Shown here piece after piece: positions 1 through 7,197 of a stretch of 10,537 nt of DNA. The stretch's first letter is position 1; every line of letters starts with the position of its first letter. This DNA is from Xanthobacteraceae bacterium. Lineage in GTDB: Bacteria; Pseudomonadota; Alphaproteobacteria; Rhizobiales; Xanthobacteraceae. The notes beneath the pieces were generated by a model. That model did not search any database. It saw nothing but the letters and a program-made list of their open reading frames with translations, and was not told the origin of the DNA. The stretch is taken from the NCBI GenBank assembly GCA_030043175.1, contig JASHYD010000353.1, forward strand, positions 1 through 10,537. The letters run 5' to 3'. The position numbers were made by a program, and so were the translations under genes.

Positions 1-108
1 AGCGGTTTGTTGCAACACTGCTCCCGCTGCCGTCATGACGCCAAGCTTGGCTGGCGCCGCCGACCGGCCGCGCGGGTGTGCGGATCGGGCCGCGGGAGCG
101 TAGGACAT
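1..108 (-). other. Possible 5' fragment of a gene running off the left edge (weak)
   Basis: On the minus strand an ATG at 108 opens a frame of 36 codons that stays open to base 1. It is rich in Ala, Arg and Pro and has an alternative internal ATG at 36. It would lie downstream of the DUF2244 gene in the same direction, with a gap of 68 bp. I see no Shine-Dalgarno sequence before either ATG and recognise no family, so this may be chance openness in GC-rich DNA. The stretch 109-176 shows nothing beyond a weak 5-bp inverted repeat (CCACC at 141-145, GGTGG at 155-159). Confidence 0.2.
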
Positions 109-176
109 GTCCAAGATTTAGGGCGTGCTGTGGCTTACCGCCACCGGGTTTGCGGGTGGGATCGCCGGCCGCAAGG

Positions 177-704
177 TCAGTCCAATACCGTTCGGGTCGG
201 ACCGCGCTTGGCCTCGCTGATCGCCGCCGCGAGGGCAGCGGCGAAGCTTTCCTTCTCCTTTGGACCGAGCAGGCTCGCGATGGGCAGGCGCCGCCCGCGT
301 GAAACCAGGAAGAGCCGTTCGAGACCGAATTCCTCGTTGCCTTCGCGCTCAAGACGCACCCATACCGGATTGAACGACCATTCGGATGCTTTCCCGCGAT
401 GGCTGACCTGGCGCACGCGTAGCTCGGAGGTCGTGATGGTGACCTCCTCAAAAGCTGCCGCCGCGCGATAGTTGACGCGAAAGGCCCAATAGACCAACAG
501 AACATCAAGGCCAAAGAAGCCGAAAACCGGCCAGGCTCCGAGCAGCAGAAACGCTGTCCCGGCAACGAAGCTGATGCCGCCCACCGCAGCCATGACAATC
601 AGGAACCCGGCGTGGCTGAGGGAGCGATGTGGAGTCACCACGGCGGAGAAAAGCGCCGTTTCGGGCGCCCCCAAATCTGCGGGAGGGTCGTTGCGCGTCG
701 CCAT
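177..704 (-). CDS. DUF2244 domain-containing membrane protein
   Basis: This encodes a 175-residue protein that looks like a DUF2244 member, a small inner-membrane family of unknown function common in Alphaproteobacteria. The N-terminal signature is visible as VTPHRSLSHAGF (residues 23-34). It is followed by two closely spaced hydrophobic segments, about 33-52 and 58-75, and then a soluble C-terminal part with WVRLER and a VSRGRRLPIASLLGPKEKE stretch (134-152) typical of the family. The length fits the family. The start at 704 lies 22 bp from the nth start on the other strand. There is no clear Shine-Dalgarno sequence, but a TATAGT hexamer sits at 718-713, so the transcript could be nearly leaderless. 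The family call is from remembered motifs; the biochemical role is unknown. Confidence 0.85.
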   Translation of the reverse strand: MATRNDPPADLGAPETALFSAVVTPHRSLSHAGFLIVMAAVGGISFVAGTAFLLLGAWPVFGFFGLDVLLVYWAFRVNYRAAAAFEEVTITTSELRVRQVSHRGKASEWSFNPVWVRLEREGNEEFGLERLFLVSRGRRLPIASLLGPKEKESFAAALAAAISEAKRGPTRTVLD

Positions 705-712
705 GGAACTTC

Positions 713-718
713 ACTATA
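713..718 (-). promoter_or_regulatory. Candidate -10 box for the DUF2244 gene
   Basis: TATAGT on the minus strand matches the sigma-70 -10 consensus at five of six positions and ends 8 nt before the DUF2244 ATG. Transcription would then start about 2 nt before the start codon. A -35 element is not convincing: TTGGTT is present but with a 19-bp spacer. The hexamer touches the AGGAG ribosome-binding site of nth on the opposite strand. Confidence 0.3.
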
Positions 719-726
719 GGAGCAAG

Positions 727-1524
727 ATGCGGCGAAAAACCAATCCCCCTGCAGCGAAACGGAAGCCGGCCAAGCCGAGTTCCACGGCCAAGCGGCGCGA
801 CGTGAAGCCTCGCTTACCCCATCCTCCCGCCCCTGCCGGGAAGATCTCCATCCAGCCAAAATTCAAAGCGGTTGGCGAGCCCTGGACTGGCGCTGAGATC
901 GAGGAGGCGTTTGGCCGCCTGCGGGCCGCCAATCCCGAGCCGCGCAGCGAACTAAAATACGCTGATCCTTATACGCTGCTGATCGCGGTGGTGCTTTCTG
1001 CGCAGGCAACTGACGCGGGAGTGAACAAAGCAACGCCAGCCCTGTTCGCTGCGGCAGATACGCCAGATAAGATGGTTTCCCTCGGCGAGGACAGAGTGCG
1101 CGACCTGATTAGGACCATCGGGCTCTTCCGCACCAAGGCCAAAAACGTGATTGCGCTCTCGAAAAAACTCGTTGCCGAGCATGGCGGGATGGTGCCGCCG
1201 GTGCGCGAAGCGCTTGAGGCGCTACCTGGTGTCGGCCGCAAGACCGCAAACGTCGTGCTAAACGTCGCGTTCGGTGCCGACACCATTGCGGTCGATACCC
1301 ACATTTTCCGCGTCTGCAATCGCACCGGGCTCGCGCCCGGCAAGACGCCGCTTGAGGTCGAGGCCAAGCTCGAGAAACTGGTGCCGAAGGCCTACCGGCG
1401 CCACGCCCATCATTGGCTGATTCTGCATGGGCGTTACGTGTGCAAGGCGCCGCGCCCCTTGTGCGAAAAATGTCCGATCAATGACTTGTGCCGTTGGCCG
1501 GAAAAAACCATCCTGACTGGCTGA
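727..1524 (+). CDS. nth: Endonuclease III (DNA glycosylase/AP lyase)
   Basis: Endonuclease III removes oxidised pyrimidines and nicks the abasic site in base-excision repair. The 265-residue product has the helix-hairpin-helix motif LPGVGRKTAN (166-175) with the catalytic lysine K172. The catalytic aspartate is D190 in AVDTHIFRV. The C-terminal iron-sulphur ligands C239, C246, C249 and C255 have the classic C-x6-C-x2-C-x5-C spacing. The first 45 or so residues are a basic, Pro/Lys-rich extension absent from the E. coli enzyme but usual in alphaproteobacterial homologues. I chose ATG 727 because AGGAG at 718-722 sits 4 nt upstream; the frame stays open further upstream, but that part only shadows the DUF2244 gene. 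nth is divergent from DUF2244 and converges with the EI24/CysZ-like gene. Confidence 0.96.
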   Translation: MRRKTNPPAAKRKPAKPSSTAKRRDVKPRLPHPPAPAGKISIQPKFKAVGEPWTGAEIEEAFGRLRAANPEPRSELKYADPYTLLIAVVLSAQATDAGVNKATPALFAAADTPDKMVSLGEDRVRDLIRTIGLFRTKAKNVIALSKKLVAEHGGMVPPVREALEALPGVGRKTANVVLNVAFGADTIAVDTHIFRVCNRTGLAPGKTPLEVEAKLEKLVPKAYRRHAHHWLILHGRYVCKAPRPLCEKCPINDLCRWPEKTILTG

Positions 1525-1611
1525 GCCAACGGTCGAGCTGCGCCACCAACCCGTTTGGGCGGACCTCCGGCGAAACCACCCCACCCCTCGCGCCCGGAAG
1601 GCGGGTGCTCA

Positions 1612-1639
1612 ATCCTATCTGCCGCATCCTATCTGCCGC
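1612..1639. repeat. Perfect 14-bp tandem duplication over a stop codon
   Basis: ATCCTATCTGCCGC occurs twice head to tail, at 1612-1625 and 1626-1639. The second copy contains the stop codon (TAG, 1631-1629 on the minus strand) and the last codons of the EI24/CysZ-like gene; the first copy lies just beyond it. The duplication does not change the protein. It looks like a recent slippage event between two convergent genes. Confidence 0.85.
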
Positions 1640-2378
1640 CCCGCTGCGCCCGCGGTTTTAATTCGACCATCTGCGCGCATCCGGCGAGGCGCTTGTGCAC
1701 GTGCACCATAAGGGCCACGCCGAACAGCGGGGTCGCGAGATTGAGAATCGGAATCGAGACGAATGCCGCGATGAACAATCCGGCCGTTAGAACCGCGGCC
1801 TGGTGCTTTCGGCGCAGGGCCTTGGCCTCCGCGACCGAGCGGAAGCGCATGGCTGCGAGCTCGAAATACTCGCGACCCAGCAACCACGCGGTGGCGATAA
1901 AGAACACGACGGCTCCAGCCCCGGCCAACAGAAAAAACGGCAAGGCACACAGGTAGACCGCAACAGCCAGCAGGGCGGCCTTGGTGCCCTGGATGGCGGC
2001 CAGCCACAGCGGGAGAGCCACCCCGGGTGGATCGGCCGGATAATGGCTTCGTTCCACCAATTCCGCGATCTCGTCGGCGAAAAAGCTTGCCACCAAGGCG
2101 GTGACTGCGGGCATCAGCAGCACGGCTCCGGCGAAGAGCCCCAACCCGAGCGCGACCGCGACAATCCACCCCACCACAGCGAGCGGGCCATGGGCCGCCG
2201 GTCCGATCGCCCCCTCGAGCCATTCCACTCCGACATTGGAAAGCCATTCCAGGAGCCGGAATAGGACGATGATCACGAGCGCGAGCAGCGCGACTGCCAA
2301 CCCCATGGACTTGAGCAGGACCACGCGGAATGGCTGCGAGAACATCTGGCCGAGGGCCGAGAGAACCGCATTGAGCAT
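1629..2378 (-). CDS. EI24 / CysZ-like integral membrane protein
   Basis: This 249-residue protein has the look of the EI24 domain family, which includes the sulfate permease CysZ and is often annotated as 'sulfate transporter family protein' in rhizobia. Hydrophobic segments are near residues 22-40, 64-93, 132-166 and 194-225. The family-like blocks are AWLLGREYFELAAMR (164-178) and IPILNLATPLFGVALMVHVHK (209-229). The C-terminal tail is short and basic. ATG 2378 is preceded by AGGGA with a 7-nt spacer, a good ribosome-binding site. The gene is divergent from yggT and converges with nth, so it is probably transcribed alone. Nothing nearby concerns sulphur metabolism, so sulfate transport is only a family-based guess. 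Confidence 0.85.
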   Translation of the reverse strand: MLNAVLSALGQMFSQPFRVVLLKSMGLAVALLALVIIVLFRLLEWLSNVGVEWLEGAIGPAAHGPLAVVGWIVAVALGLGLFAGAVLLMPAVTALVASFFADEIAELVERSHYPADPPGVALPLWLAAIQGTKAALLAVAVYLCALPFFLLAGAGAVVFFIATAWLLGREYFELAAMRFRSVAEAKALRRKHQAAVLTAGLFIAAFVSIPILNLATPLFGVALMVHVHKRLAGCAQMVELKPRAQRGGR

Positions 2379-2499
2379 ATCACAATCCCTGCAGGCAAAC
2401 GCGCCCTGCGATCTGTCGAACCGGAGCCATCGCGGATGGTCTTGCCGTCCTCACCTGAGATCGGTAGAGGTAAGCCGCGCCACAATACGGATTCAACCC
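2379..2499. promoter_or_regulatory. Divergent intergenic region between the EI24-like gene and yggT
   Basis: Promoters for both the minus-strand EI24-like gene and the plus-strand yggT operon should lie in these 121 bp. On the plus strand TTGCCG (2442-2447), a 17-bp spacer and TAGAGG (2465-2470) form a weak sigma-70-like candidate about 25 nt before the yggT start. An inverted repeat CCATC-GCG-GATGG (2427-2439) sits just upstream of it and could be an operator. Both readings are tentative. Confidence 0.3.
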
Positions 2500-2793
2500 A
2501 TGCTCCGGTTACTGCTGTTCATTGATGAGCTCCTCAATATCTACCTTGTATTGCTGTTTGTATCGGCAGTCTTGAGTTGGCTGATCGTTTTCAACGTCGT
2601 GAATACCCGCCATCCCGTGGTATCGATCGTCGGCGATTTTCTTTATCGCATCACCGAGCCACTGCTGAAACCGATACGAAATCGGCTGCCGAATTTCGGC
2701 GGCATCGACGTTTCTTTTATTGTTCTTTTCCTGATCATTGTTTTTATCCGGGTGGTCATCATCGGCAATTTGGAAGACAGCTTGAGATATTGA
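2500..2793 (+). CDS. yggT: YggT family membrane protein
   Basis: This 97-residue protein has two hydrophobic segments, about residues 10-32 and 68-89. Between them lies the conserved amphipathic region with SWLIVFN, NTRHPVV and YRITEPLLKPIRNRLPNFGG (49-68), which defines the single-repeat alphaproteobacterial YggT family. The family is implicated in osmotic tolerance and membrane or cell-division functions, but its biochemical role is not settled. ATG 2500 is chosen because the family's N-terminus begins here; the open frame upstream belongs to no protein. No good Shine-Dalgarno sequence precedes it. It leads an operon with the DUF167 gene (4-bp gap) and folD. Confidence 0.92.
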   Translation: MLRLLLFIDELLNIYLVLLFVSAVLSWLIVFNVVNTRHPVVSIVGDFLYRITEPLLKPIRNRLPNFGGIDVSFIVLFLIIVFIRVVIIGNLEDSLRY

Positions 2794-2797
2794 ACCG

Positions 2798-3127
2798 ATG
2801 CGGGCGGACAAGCCCTGGGCGTCATCAGCCGACGGGCTGGTTGTCACAGTGCGACTGACCCCCAAGGCCGGCCGCGATTCGATTGACGGAATGACGCATC
2901 TGTCCGACGGGCGGGCCGTGTTGAGGGCGCGGGTGTCCGCGGCGCCGAGCGAAGGCGAGGCGAACAGCGCACTCGCCCGCCTGATCGCCGAAACGCTGCG
3001 CGTCGCGCCGCGCGACGTCACGGTGGTGGGCGGGGCGGCCTCCCGCATCAAGCGAATACTCATCAAAGGCGACGTTGGTAGCGTTGTTACGGCGCTGGAG
3101 AAAATCGGAGAAGCCGCAGCAAGATGA
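2798..3127 (+). CDS. DUF167 (YggU family) protein
   Basis: This 109-residue protein carries the DUF167 signatures: [14 protein letters not shown] (18-31), the central [18 protein letters not shown] block (48-65) with its P-x-x-G-x-A-N core, and [15 protein letters not shown] (78-92). The family is small and soluble and has no firmly assigned biochemical function. The start is 4 bp after the yggT stop, and the TGA stop overlaps the folD ATG in an ATGA arrangement, so the three genes are almost certainly cotranscribed and folD is translationally coupled. Neighbourhood of yggT and yggU homologues is widespread in Proteobacteria. Confidence 0.93.
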   Translation: MRADKPWASSADGLVVTVRLTPKAGRDSIDGMTHLSDGRAVLRARVSAAPSEGEANSALARLIAETLRVAPRDVTVVGGAASRIKRILIKGDVGSVVTALEKIGEAAAR

Positions 3128-4007
3128 CCGCGACGCTGATCGACGGAAAGCGGGCCGCGGCCGAATTGCGCGCTAGGGTTGCAACCGAGGTGCACCGCCT
3201 TGCCGCTGCTCACGGGCTGACCCTTGGGCTGGCGGTCGTGCTGGTGGGCGATAACCCGGCGAGCGCAACATATGTGACAAGCAAAAAGAAGATGTCGGCG
3301 CAAAGCGGCATAAGGTCGTTCGATCATCGTCTGCCCGGCACCATCAGCGAGGTCGAGCTGCTCGCCTTGATCACCCAGCTCAACGGTGATCCGTCCATAC
3401 ACGGCATTCTTGTACAATTGCCACTACCGCCGCAGATCGATGCGAATACAGTCATCGAGGCGGTCGATCCGACCAAGGATGTCGACGGGTTTCACCCGAT
3501 GAATGCAGGCCGGCTGGCGCTGGGCTGTCATCGCTGGCGCCGTGCACGCCGCTTGGTTGCATCAAGCTTGCAAAGATCGTCCACCCTTCGCTCGTTGGCC
3601 TTGAGGCTGTCATTGTCGGCCGTTCGAACATTGTCGGTAAGCCGCTGGCACAGCTTCTCATCGGGCAGCACGCAACCGTCACGGTGGCGCATTCGAAAAC
3701 CCGCAATATCCCGATGGTATGCCGGCGGGCGGACCTCGTCGTGGCTGCGGCCGGCCGCCCCGGGTTGGTGCGGCGCGAGTGGATTAAGCCCGGCGCGACA
3801 GTGATTGATGTCGGCATCAATCGGGTCGCGGGTGATGGTGGCCAGCACCGCATTGTCGGCGATGTGGCGTTCGCAGAAGTATGTGAAGTTGCGGGTGCCA
3901 TCACGCCGGTACCGGGCGGTGTAGGTCCCATGACCATCGCCTGCCTGCTCGCCAATACGGTCAAGGCCGCGTGCCGATCGGCCGGACTTCCGCAACCGGA
4001 GCTCTAA
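3124..4007 (+). pseudogene. folD: folD, methylene-THF dehydrogenase/cyclohydrolase, with a -1 frameshift
   Basis: FolD oxidises 5,10-methylene-THF with NADP and hydrolyses the product to 10-formyl-THF in the cytosol. The first 134 residues are canonical, with Y50, K54 (YVTSK), Q98 (GILVQLPLP) and D121 (KDVDGFHP) at the positions known from E. coli. After GGC at 3523-3525 this frame turns to unrelated sequence and stops at 3804. From 3528 the frame one base earlier continues the family without a gap: APCTPLGC, then [14 protein letters not shown] for NADP binding, then DVGINR and [12 protein letters not shown], to a stop at 4007. Adding one base (for example GGCTG to GGCCTG) restores a 294-residue protein of normal length with C141-T-P in register. 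As written, only a 226-residue hybrid is made. It is the third gene of the yggT operon. The lesion may be a sequencing or assembly error, or a true, recent mutation, since both halves still look under selection. Confidence 0.9.
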
Positions 4008-4182
4008 GCGGCTAGCGGCCGGCTCAGGGTGCGCCGCTGTCGCAATCGTCGGCAAAGTCGGCGGCGATCAGGTGGACCGCAAATCGGGCCTTCGGGAGGC
4101 TCGACTCGCGCGCGGTAGAATGGTCGGCGCGCGATCCACATCGGCTTTTAAGCGATGAGGCGGGTTCGCCGGCGCTCGAGCG
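4008..4182. other. Convergent spacer between folD and the acetyltransferase
   Basis: These 175 bp separate two convergent genes. I find no reading frame with family character, no strong hairpin with a T-run and no RNA gene. A short 4-bp stem around a CTTCGG core near 4090-4100 is too weak to call a terminator. Confidence 0.4.
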
Positions 4183-4692
4183 CTATGCGGGCCATGCATA
4201 GGCTATTTTGTCGAGTGTCTTGTTGCCGAATTTCTCGCAGGACCGCGCGACTGGCCGGCCGCCAAGTGCGCGATAGAAGGCAACCGCCGGTGAATTATCT
4301 GACAAGGCCCAAACCACTAGGCTCTTGATGCCGCTCTGCGTCAGATCGCGCCGGGCCGCCGCAAACAAGCGGCGTCCAAAGCCCAGCCCTTGGAATTCCG
4401 GCCGCAAGTAAAGCTCGTAGATTTCCCCATCGTAGGCCAGGCTTCGCGCCCGGTTCCGGCCATAATTGGCATAGCCCGCGATGGTATCGCCGAACCCCAG
4501 AATCGAAATCCGGCTACCCTTGCGAATGGCGCCTTCCCACCATTCCGCGCCGCGCCTGTTGATCAGCTTGTCGAGCTCCGGACCCGGGATAATTCCCTGG
4601 TACGCCGTGCGCCAAGCCAAGTCGTGCGTCGCCGCAAGAGGTTCGGCGTCGGACGATCTGGCGCGGCGGATTTCGATGGCGACGGTATGCAT
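4183..4692 (-). CDS. GNAT family N-acetyltransferase
   Basis: This 169-residue protein should transfer an acetyl group from acetyl-CoA to an amine; the substrate cannot be read from sequence. It opens with IEIRRARSSDAEPLAATHDLAWRTAY in the usual first strand and helix. It has the acetyl-CoA pyrophosphate loop LRPEFQGLGFGRRLF (96-110) with Q101-G-L-G-F-G106. Motif B follows as NSPAVAFYRALGGRPVAR (133-150). I chose ATG 4692 because the domain begins at once after it; the frame is open to 4902, but residues there show no family character and no ribosome-binding site. No clear Shine-Dalgarno sequence precedes 4692 either. It converges with folD and has a perfect CtrA-type box 45 bp upstream. It resembles the 'acetyltransferase near RimI' proteins common in soil Alphaproteobacteria. 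Confidence 0.88.
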   Translation of the reverse strand: MHTVAIEIRRARSSDAEPLAATHDLAWRTAYQGIIPGPELDKLINRRGAEWWEGAIRKGSRISILGFGDTIAGYANYGRNRARSLAYDGEIYELYLRPEFQGLGFGRRLFAAARRDLTQSGIKSLVVWALSDNSPAVAFYRALGGRPVARSCEKFGNKTLDKIAYAWPA

Positions 4693-4736
4693 GGTGCAAT
4701 AGGGCCGAAGTGGCCGCCCCCGTTCAAGTCCTAGCT

Positions 4737-4752
4737 TTAATATCCGGTTAAC
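4737..4752. promoter_or_regulatory. Perfect CtrA-type box (TTAA-N7-TTAAC)
   Basis: TTAA at 4737-4740, seven bases, then TTAAC at 4748-4752 matches the full-length binding site known for the alphaproteobacterial cell-cycle regulator CtrA. It begins 45 bp upstream of the acetyltransferase start, in non-coding DNA. The core is nearly symmetric, so either orientation is possible. Eight fixed A/T positions are rare in DNA this GC-rich. Binding is inferred, not shown. Confidence 0.5.
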
Positions 4753-5005
4753 AGCCCCGATTATCGTGGGAAGTCGGCCAAAATCAACACCTGCCATCGG
4801 CTCCAAGCAATGCGCGCGCCGAACGTGACCGAATCGCAACACCTGCCCGGCCGGGCGGGGAGAAACTGCCAAAACAGGGAACCAAGTCGAGAGACATGCC
4901 ACGACTGCCTTGCCTTAGAGAGGTCCGAACTTAACGAAGCATTCGGGGTCTTGAACCTGTCTGCAACGGGCCCAACCTTACCCCGGTAACCTGCCACCTC
5001 GGCCT

Positions 5006-5019
5006 GGGGCAAGAGCCCC
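5006..5019 (-). terminator. Weak hairpin after typA
   Basis: GGGGC-AAGA-GCCCC forms a 5-bp GC stem with a tetraloop 21 bp past the typA stop codon. It lacks the following U-tract, so it may only be an RNA 3'-end stabiliser or chance. Confidence 0.2.
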
Positions 5020-5039
5020 GCCCTGCAGGCTGGGATGGG

Positions 5040-6866
5040 TTACACCTCTTCGGATTCTTTGCGTCGTTCCTCGCGCTTGCGTTGATGCGGGTCGAGCAAT
5101 CGTTTGCGCAGGCGGATCGATTTCGGAGTCACTTCCACCAATTCATCGTCCTGGATGTAAGCGAGCGCCTTCTCGAGCGTCATTCGGATCGGTGGCGTCA
5201 AGCGCACCGCCTCGTCCTTCGCGGTGGTGCGGATGTTGGTGAGCTTCTTGCCTTTCAGCACGTTGACTTCGAGATCGTTGCCGCGAGTATGTTCACCGAC
5301 GATCATGCCGCGGTAGACCTTGGCGCCGGGTTCGATCACCATCGGCCCGCGATCCTCCAGATTCCACAGCGCGTAGGCGACCGCTTCGCCCGCATCGGTC
5401 GAGATGAGCACGCCGTTGCGGCGTCCCTGGATCGCGCCTTTGTAAGCTGCGTAGCCATAAAACAGACGGTTTAGTACGGCGGTGCCGCGCGTATCGGTTA
5501 AGAGCTCGCTCTGATATCCGATCAAGCCGCGGGTCGGCGCATAGAACACAAGACGCAGCCTGCCGCCGCCCGAGGGCCGCATCTCGACGAGCTCGGCCTT
5601 GCGTTCGGACATCTTCTGCACCACCACACCGGAGTGCTCTTCGTCCAGGTCGATGACAACTTCCTCGATGGGCTCGGTCATCTCGCCGGTGTCCGGATCG
5701 AAGCGGATCAGCACCTTGGGACGCGACACACTCAGCTCATAACCCTCGCGTCGCATGGTCTCGATGAGAATCCCGAGCTGCAACTCGCCGCGGCCTGCCA
5801 CCTCCATGGCGTCTTTTTCGTCGGACTCGGTCACCCGCAAGGCCACGTTGCCCTCGGCCTCGCGCAACAGGCGATCCCGGATCATGCGGCCGGTCAGCTT
5901 GTCGCCCTCGGTGCCCGCCAGAGGCGAATCGTTGACCCGAAACATCATCGACAAGGTGGGCGGGTCGATCGGCTGCGCCGGCAACGGCTCGGTCACCTCC
6001 AGGGAACACAATGTGTGTGCGACGTTTGCTTCCGGCAGCCCGGCGATGGAAACGATGTCGCCAGCATCGGCCCCTTCAATGGCTTGGCGTTCCAATCCGC
6101 GAAACGACAGCACTTTCGACACCCGGCCTTGCTCGATGAACCTGCCGTTGCGGTCGATGACCTTGATCGTCTGGTTGGGCTTGACCGAGCCGGCGCTGAT
6201 GCGGCCGGTGACGATGCGACCGAGATAGGGGTTCGCCTCGAGGATGGTCCCGAGCATACGGAACGCGCCCTCCTCGATACGCGGTGGCGCCACGTGGGAG
6301 AGGATCAGATCGAACAGCGGCGCCATCGAGGTTTTGGGGCCGTCGACATTCGCCCCCATCCAGCCTTCCTTGGCGGAACCATAGAGCACCGGAAAATCCA
6401 GCTGTTCCTCGCTTGCATCGAGCGCCGCGAACAGATCGAATACCTCCCCGGCCACCACGCTCGGCCGCGCGTCGTGGCGGTCGACCTTGTTGATAGCCAC
6501 GATCGGCCGAAGGCCAACCTTGAGGGCCTTGGACACGACGAACTTGGTTTGTGGCAACGGCCCTTCGGCCGCATCGACCAGCACGATCGCTCCATCGACC
6601 ATGTTGAGGATGCGCTCGACCTCCCCGCCAAAATCAGCATGTCCCGGCGTGTCCACGATATTGATCCGGGTGTTCTTCCACACGATCGAGGTCACCTTGG
6701 CGAGGATGGTGATGCCCCGCTCGCGTTCGAGATCGTTGCTGTCCATGGCCCGTTCGGCAACCCGCTGATTCTCACGGAATGCACCTGATTGTTGCAGTAA
6801 CCGGTCGACCAGGGTCGTCTTGCCATGGTCGACATGGGCGATGATCGCGACGTTCCGCAGTTGCAT
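5040..6866 (-). CDS. typA: Translational GTPase TypA/BipA
   Basis: TypA is a ribosome-binding GTPase related to EF-G. It helps 50S assembly and growth at low temperature and under stress. The 608-residue protein has the normal length and all GTPase motifs: G1 AHVDHGKTT (10-18), G2 in ERGITI (49-54), G3 DTPGH (72-76), G4 NKVD (126-129) and G5-like GSAKEG (163-168). It continues with a beta-barrel domain, the EF-G III/V-like domains ([19 protein letters not shown] and [11 protein letters not shown]) and the BipA-specific C-terminus ending in a charged tail. The start [17 protein letters not shown] matches the family; there is no strong Shine-Dalgarno sequence. It stands alone, with a promoter at 7129-7101 giving a leader of about 228 nt. 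Confidence 0.98.
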   Translation of the reverse strand: MQLRNVAIIAHVDHGKTTLVDRLLQQSGAFRENQRVAERAMDSNDLERERGITILAKVTSIVWKNTRINIVDTPGHADFGGEVERILNMVDGAIVLVDAAEGPLPQTKFVVSKALKVGLRPIVAINKVDRHDARPSVVAGEVFDLFAALDASEEQLDFPVLYGSAKEGWMGANVDGPKTSMAPLFDLILSHVAPPRIEEGAFRMLGTILEANPYLGRIVTGRISAGSVKPNQTIKVIDRNGRFIEQGRVSKVLSFRGLERQAIEGADAGDIVSIAGLPEANVAHTLCSLEVTEPLPAQPIDPPTLSMMFRVNDSPLAGTEGDKLTGRMIRDRLLREAEGNVALRVTESDEKDAMEVAGRGELQLGILIETMRREGYELSVSRPKVLIRFDPDTGEMTEPIEEVVIDLDEEHSGVVVQKMSERKAELVEMRPSGGGRLRLVFYAPTRGLIGYQSELLTDTRGTAVLNRLFYGYAAYKGAIQGRRNGVLISTDAGEAVAYALWNLEDRGPMVIEPGAKVYRGMIVGEHTRGNDLEVNVLKGKKLTNIRTTAKDEAVRLTPPIRMTLEKALAYIQDDELVEVTPKSIRLRKRLLDPHQRKREERRKESEEV

Positions 6867-6905
6867 TCGAGCGAGCTCAGGCTGTCAGAGGAAAAGCATG
6901 GCGCT

Positions 6906-6939
6906 CCGAAATCATGCCGGACTGCCGGGTCGATTTCGG
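6906..6939 (-). promoter_or_regulatory. Nested hairpin in the typA leader
   Basis: CCGAAATC (6906-6913) and GATTTCGG (6932-6939) are a perfect 8-bp inverted repeat. Inside, CCGG (6917-6920) and CCGG (6925-6928) can pair around a 4-nt loop, separated from the outer stem by a symmetric 3x3 internal loop. The structure lies 40-73 nt upstream of the typA start, in the predicted 5' UTR. It could modulate translation or mRNA stability, or be a protein-binding palindrome in DNA. Confidence 0.45.
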
Positions 6940-7100
6940 GAGGATGGAGTCTCTTTCGGGCTGATCCTATCGCGCTGATCGATGTGCTTCGGGTATCTAT
7001 CAGTGAGTGAATACCCCGGTCACGGCGGGCAGCAAACAAACGCCCCGGTTCGGCGCGCTACCTACGCCCGAGGGACGCTTAAAACCGCATTGACGACGCG

Positions 7101-7129
7101 AATATAGTGTTTCGGCGGGCTTTGTGCAA
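7101..7129 (-). promoter_or_regulatory. Sigma-70-type promoter for typA
   Basis: On the minus strand TTGCAC (7129-7124), a spacer of exactly 17 bp and TATATT (7106-7101) form a good housekeeping promoter. The -10 matches consensus at five of six positions, and TTG is kept in the -35. Transcription would start near 7094, giving typA a 5' UTR of about 228 nt. This is the best promoter in the window. Confidence 0.65.
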
Positions 7130-7197
7130 CGCCGAAGGTCTTTGAAGAAGGTCACTCCGACGTGGCGCGCTCAACACAGCCCATTGCCCCGCTTCGG

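Larger units (their letters stand above)
4693..5039. other. Gene-free stretch upstream of the acetyltransferase and downstream of typA
   Basis: These 347 bp hold no convincing gene. They contain the CtrA-type box at 4737-4752, an 11-bp direct repeat CAACACCTGCC (4785-4795 and 4837-4847, 52 bp apart), a 12-bp palindrome GCCCGGCCGGGC (4845-4856), and a 5-bp hairpin GGGGC-AAGA-GCCCC (5006-5019) 21 bp beyond the typA stop. No T-run follows the hairpin on the typA strand, so it is not a standard terminator. I see no tRNA or other RNA gene. Confidence 0.5.

Noticed and set aside
38..50. Cloning-vector remnant (ACGCCAAGCTTGG resembles a pUC polylinker edge)
   Set aside because: The match is only about a dozen bases around a HindIII site, and the flanks do not continue as vector; chance is likely.
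2391..2398. CCTGCAGG palindromes (also near 5023 and 7645) as a repeated regulatory site
   Set aside because: An 8-bp GC-rich palindrome is expected to recur by chance, and the copies have no consistent position relative to genes.
3520..3530. Programmed -1 ribosomal frameshifting in folD
   Set aside because: A -1 slip on GGGC would restore the frame, but there is no X-XXY-YYZ slippery heptamer and no obvious downstream pseudoknot, and FolD is not known to use recoding. A lost base is simpler.
4693..4902. A 70-residue N-terminal extension of the GNAT acetyltransferase
   Set aside because: The acetyltransferase domain begins right after M at 4692; the extension has no domain character or ribosome-binding site and would read through the CtrA-type box.
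5634..6788. A 384-codon plus-strand open frame, plus several shorter ones, opposite typA
   Set aside because: It lies wholly antisense to a clear typA gene, and its translation is His/Arg/Gly-rich with no family motifs, the usual artefact of high-GC coding DNA.
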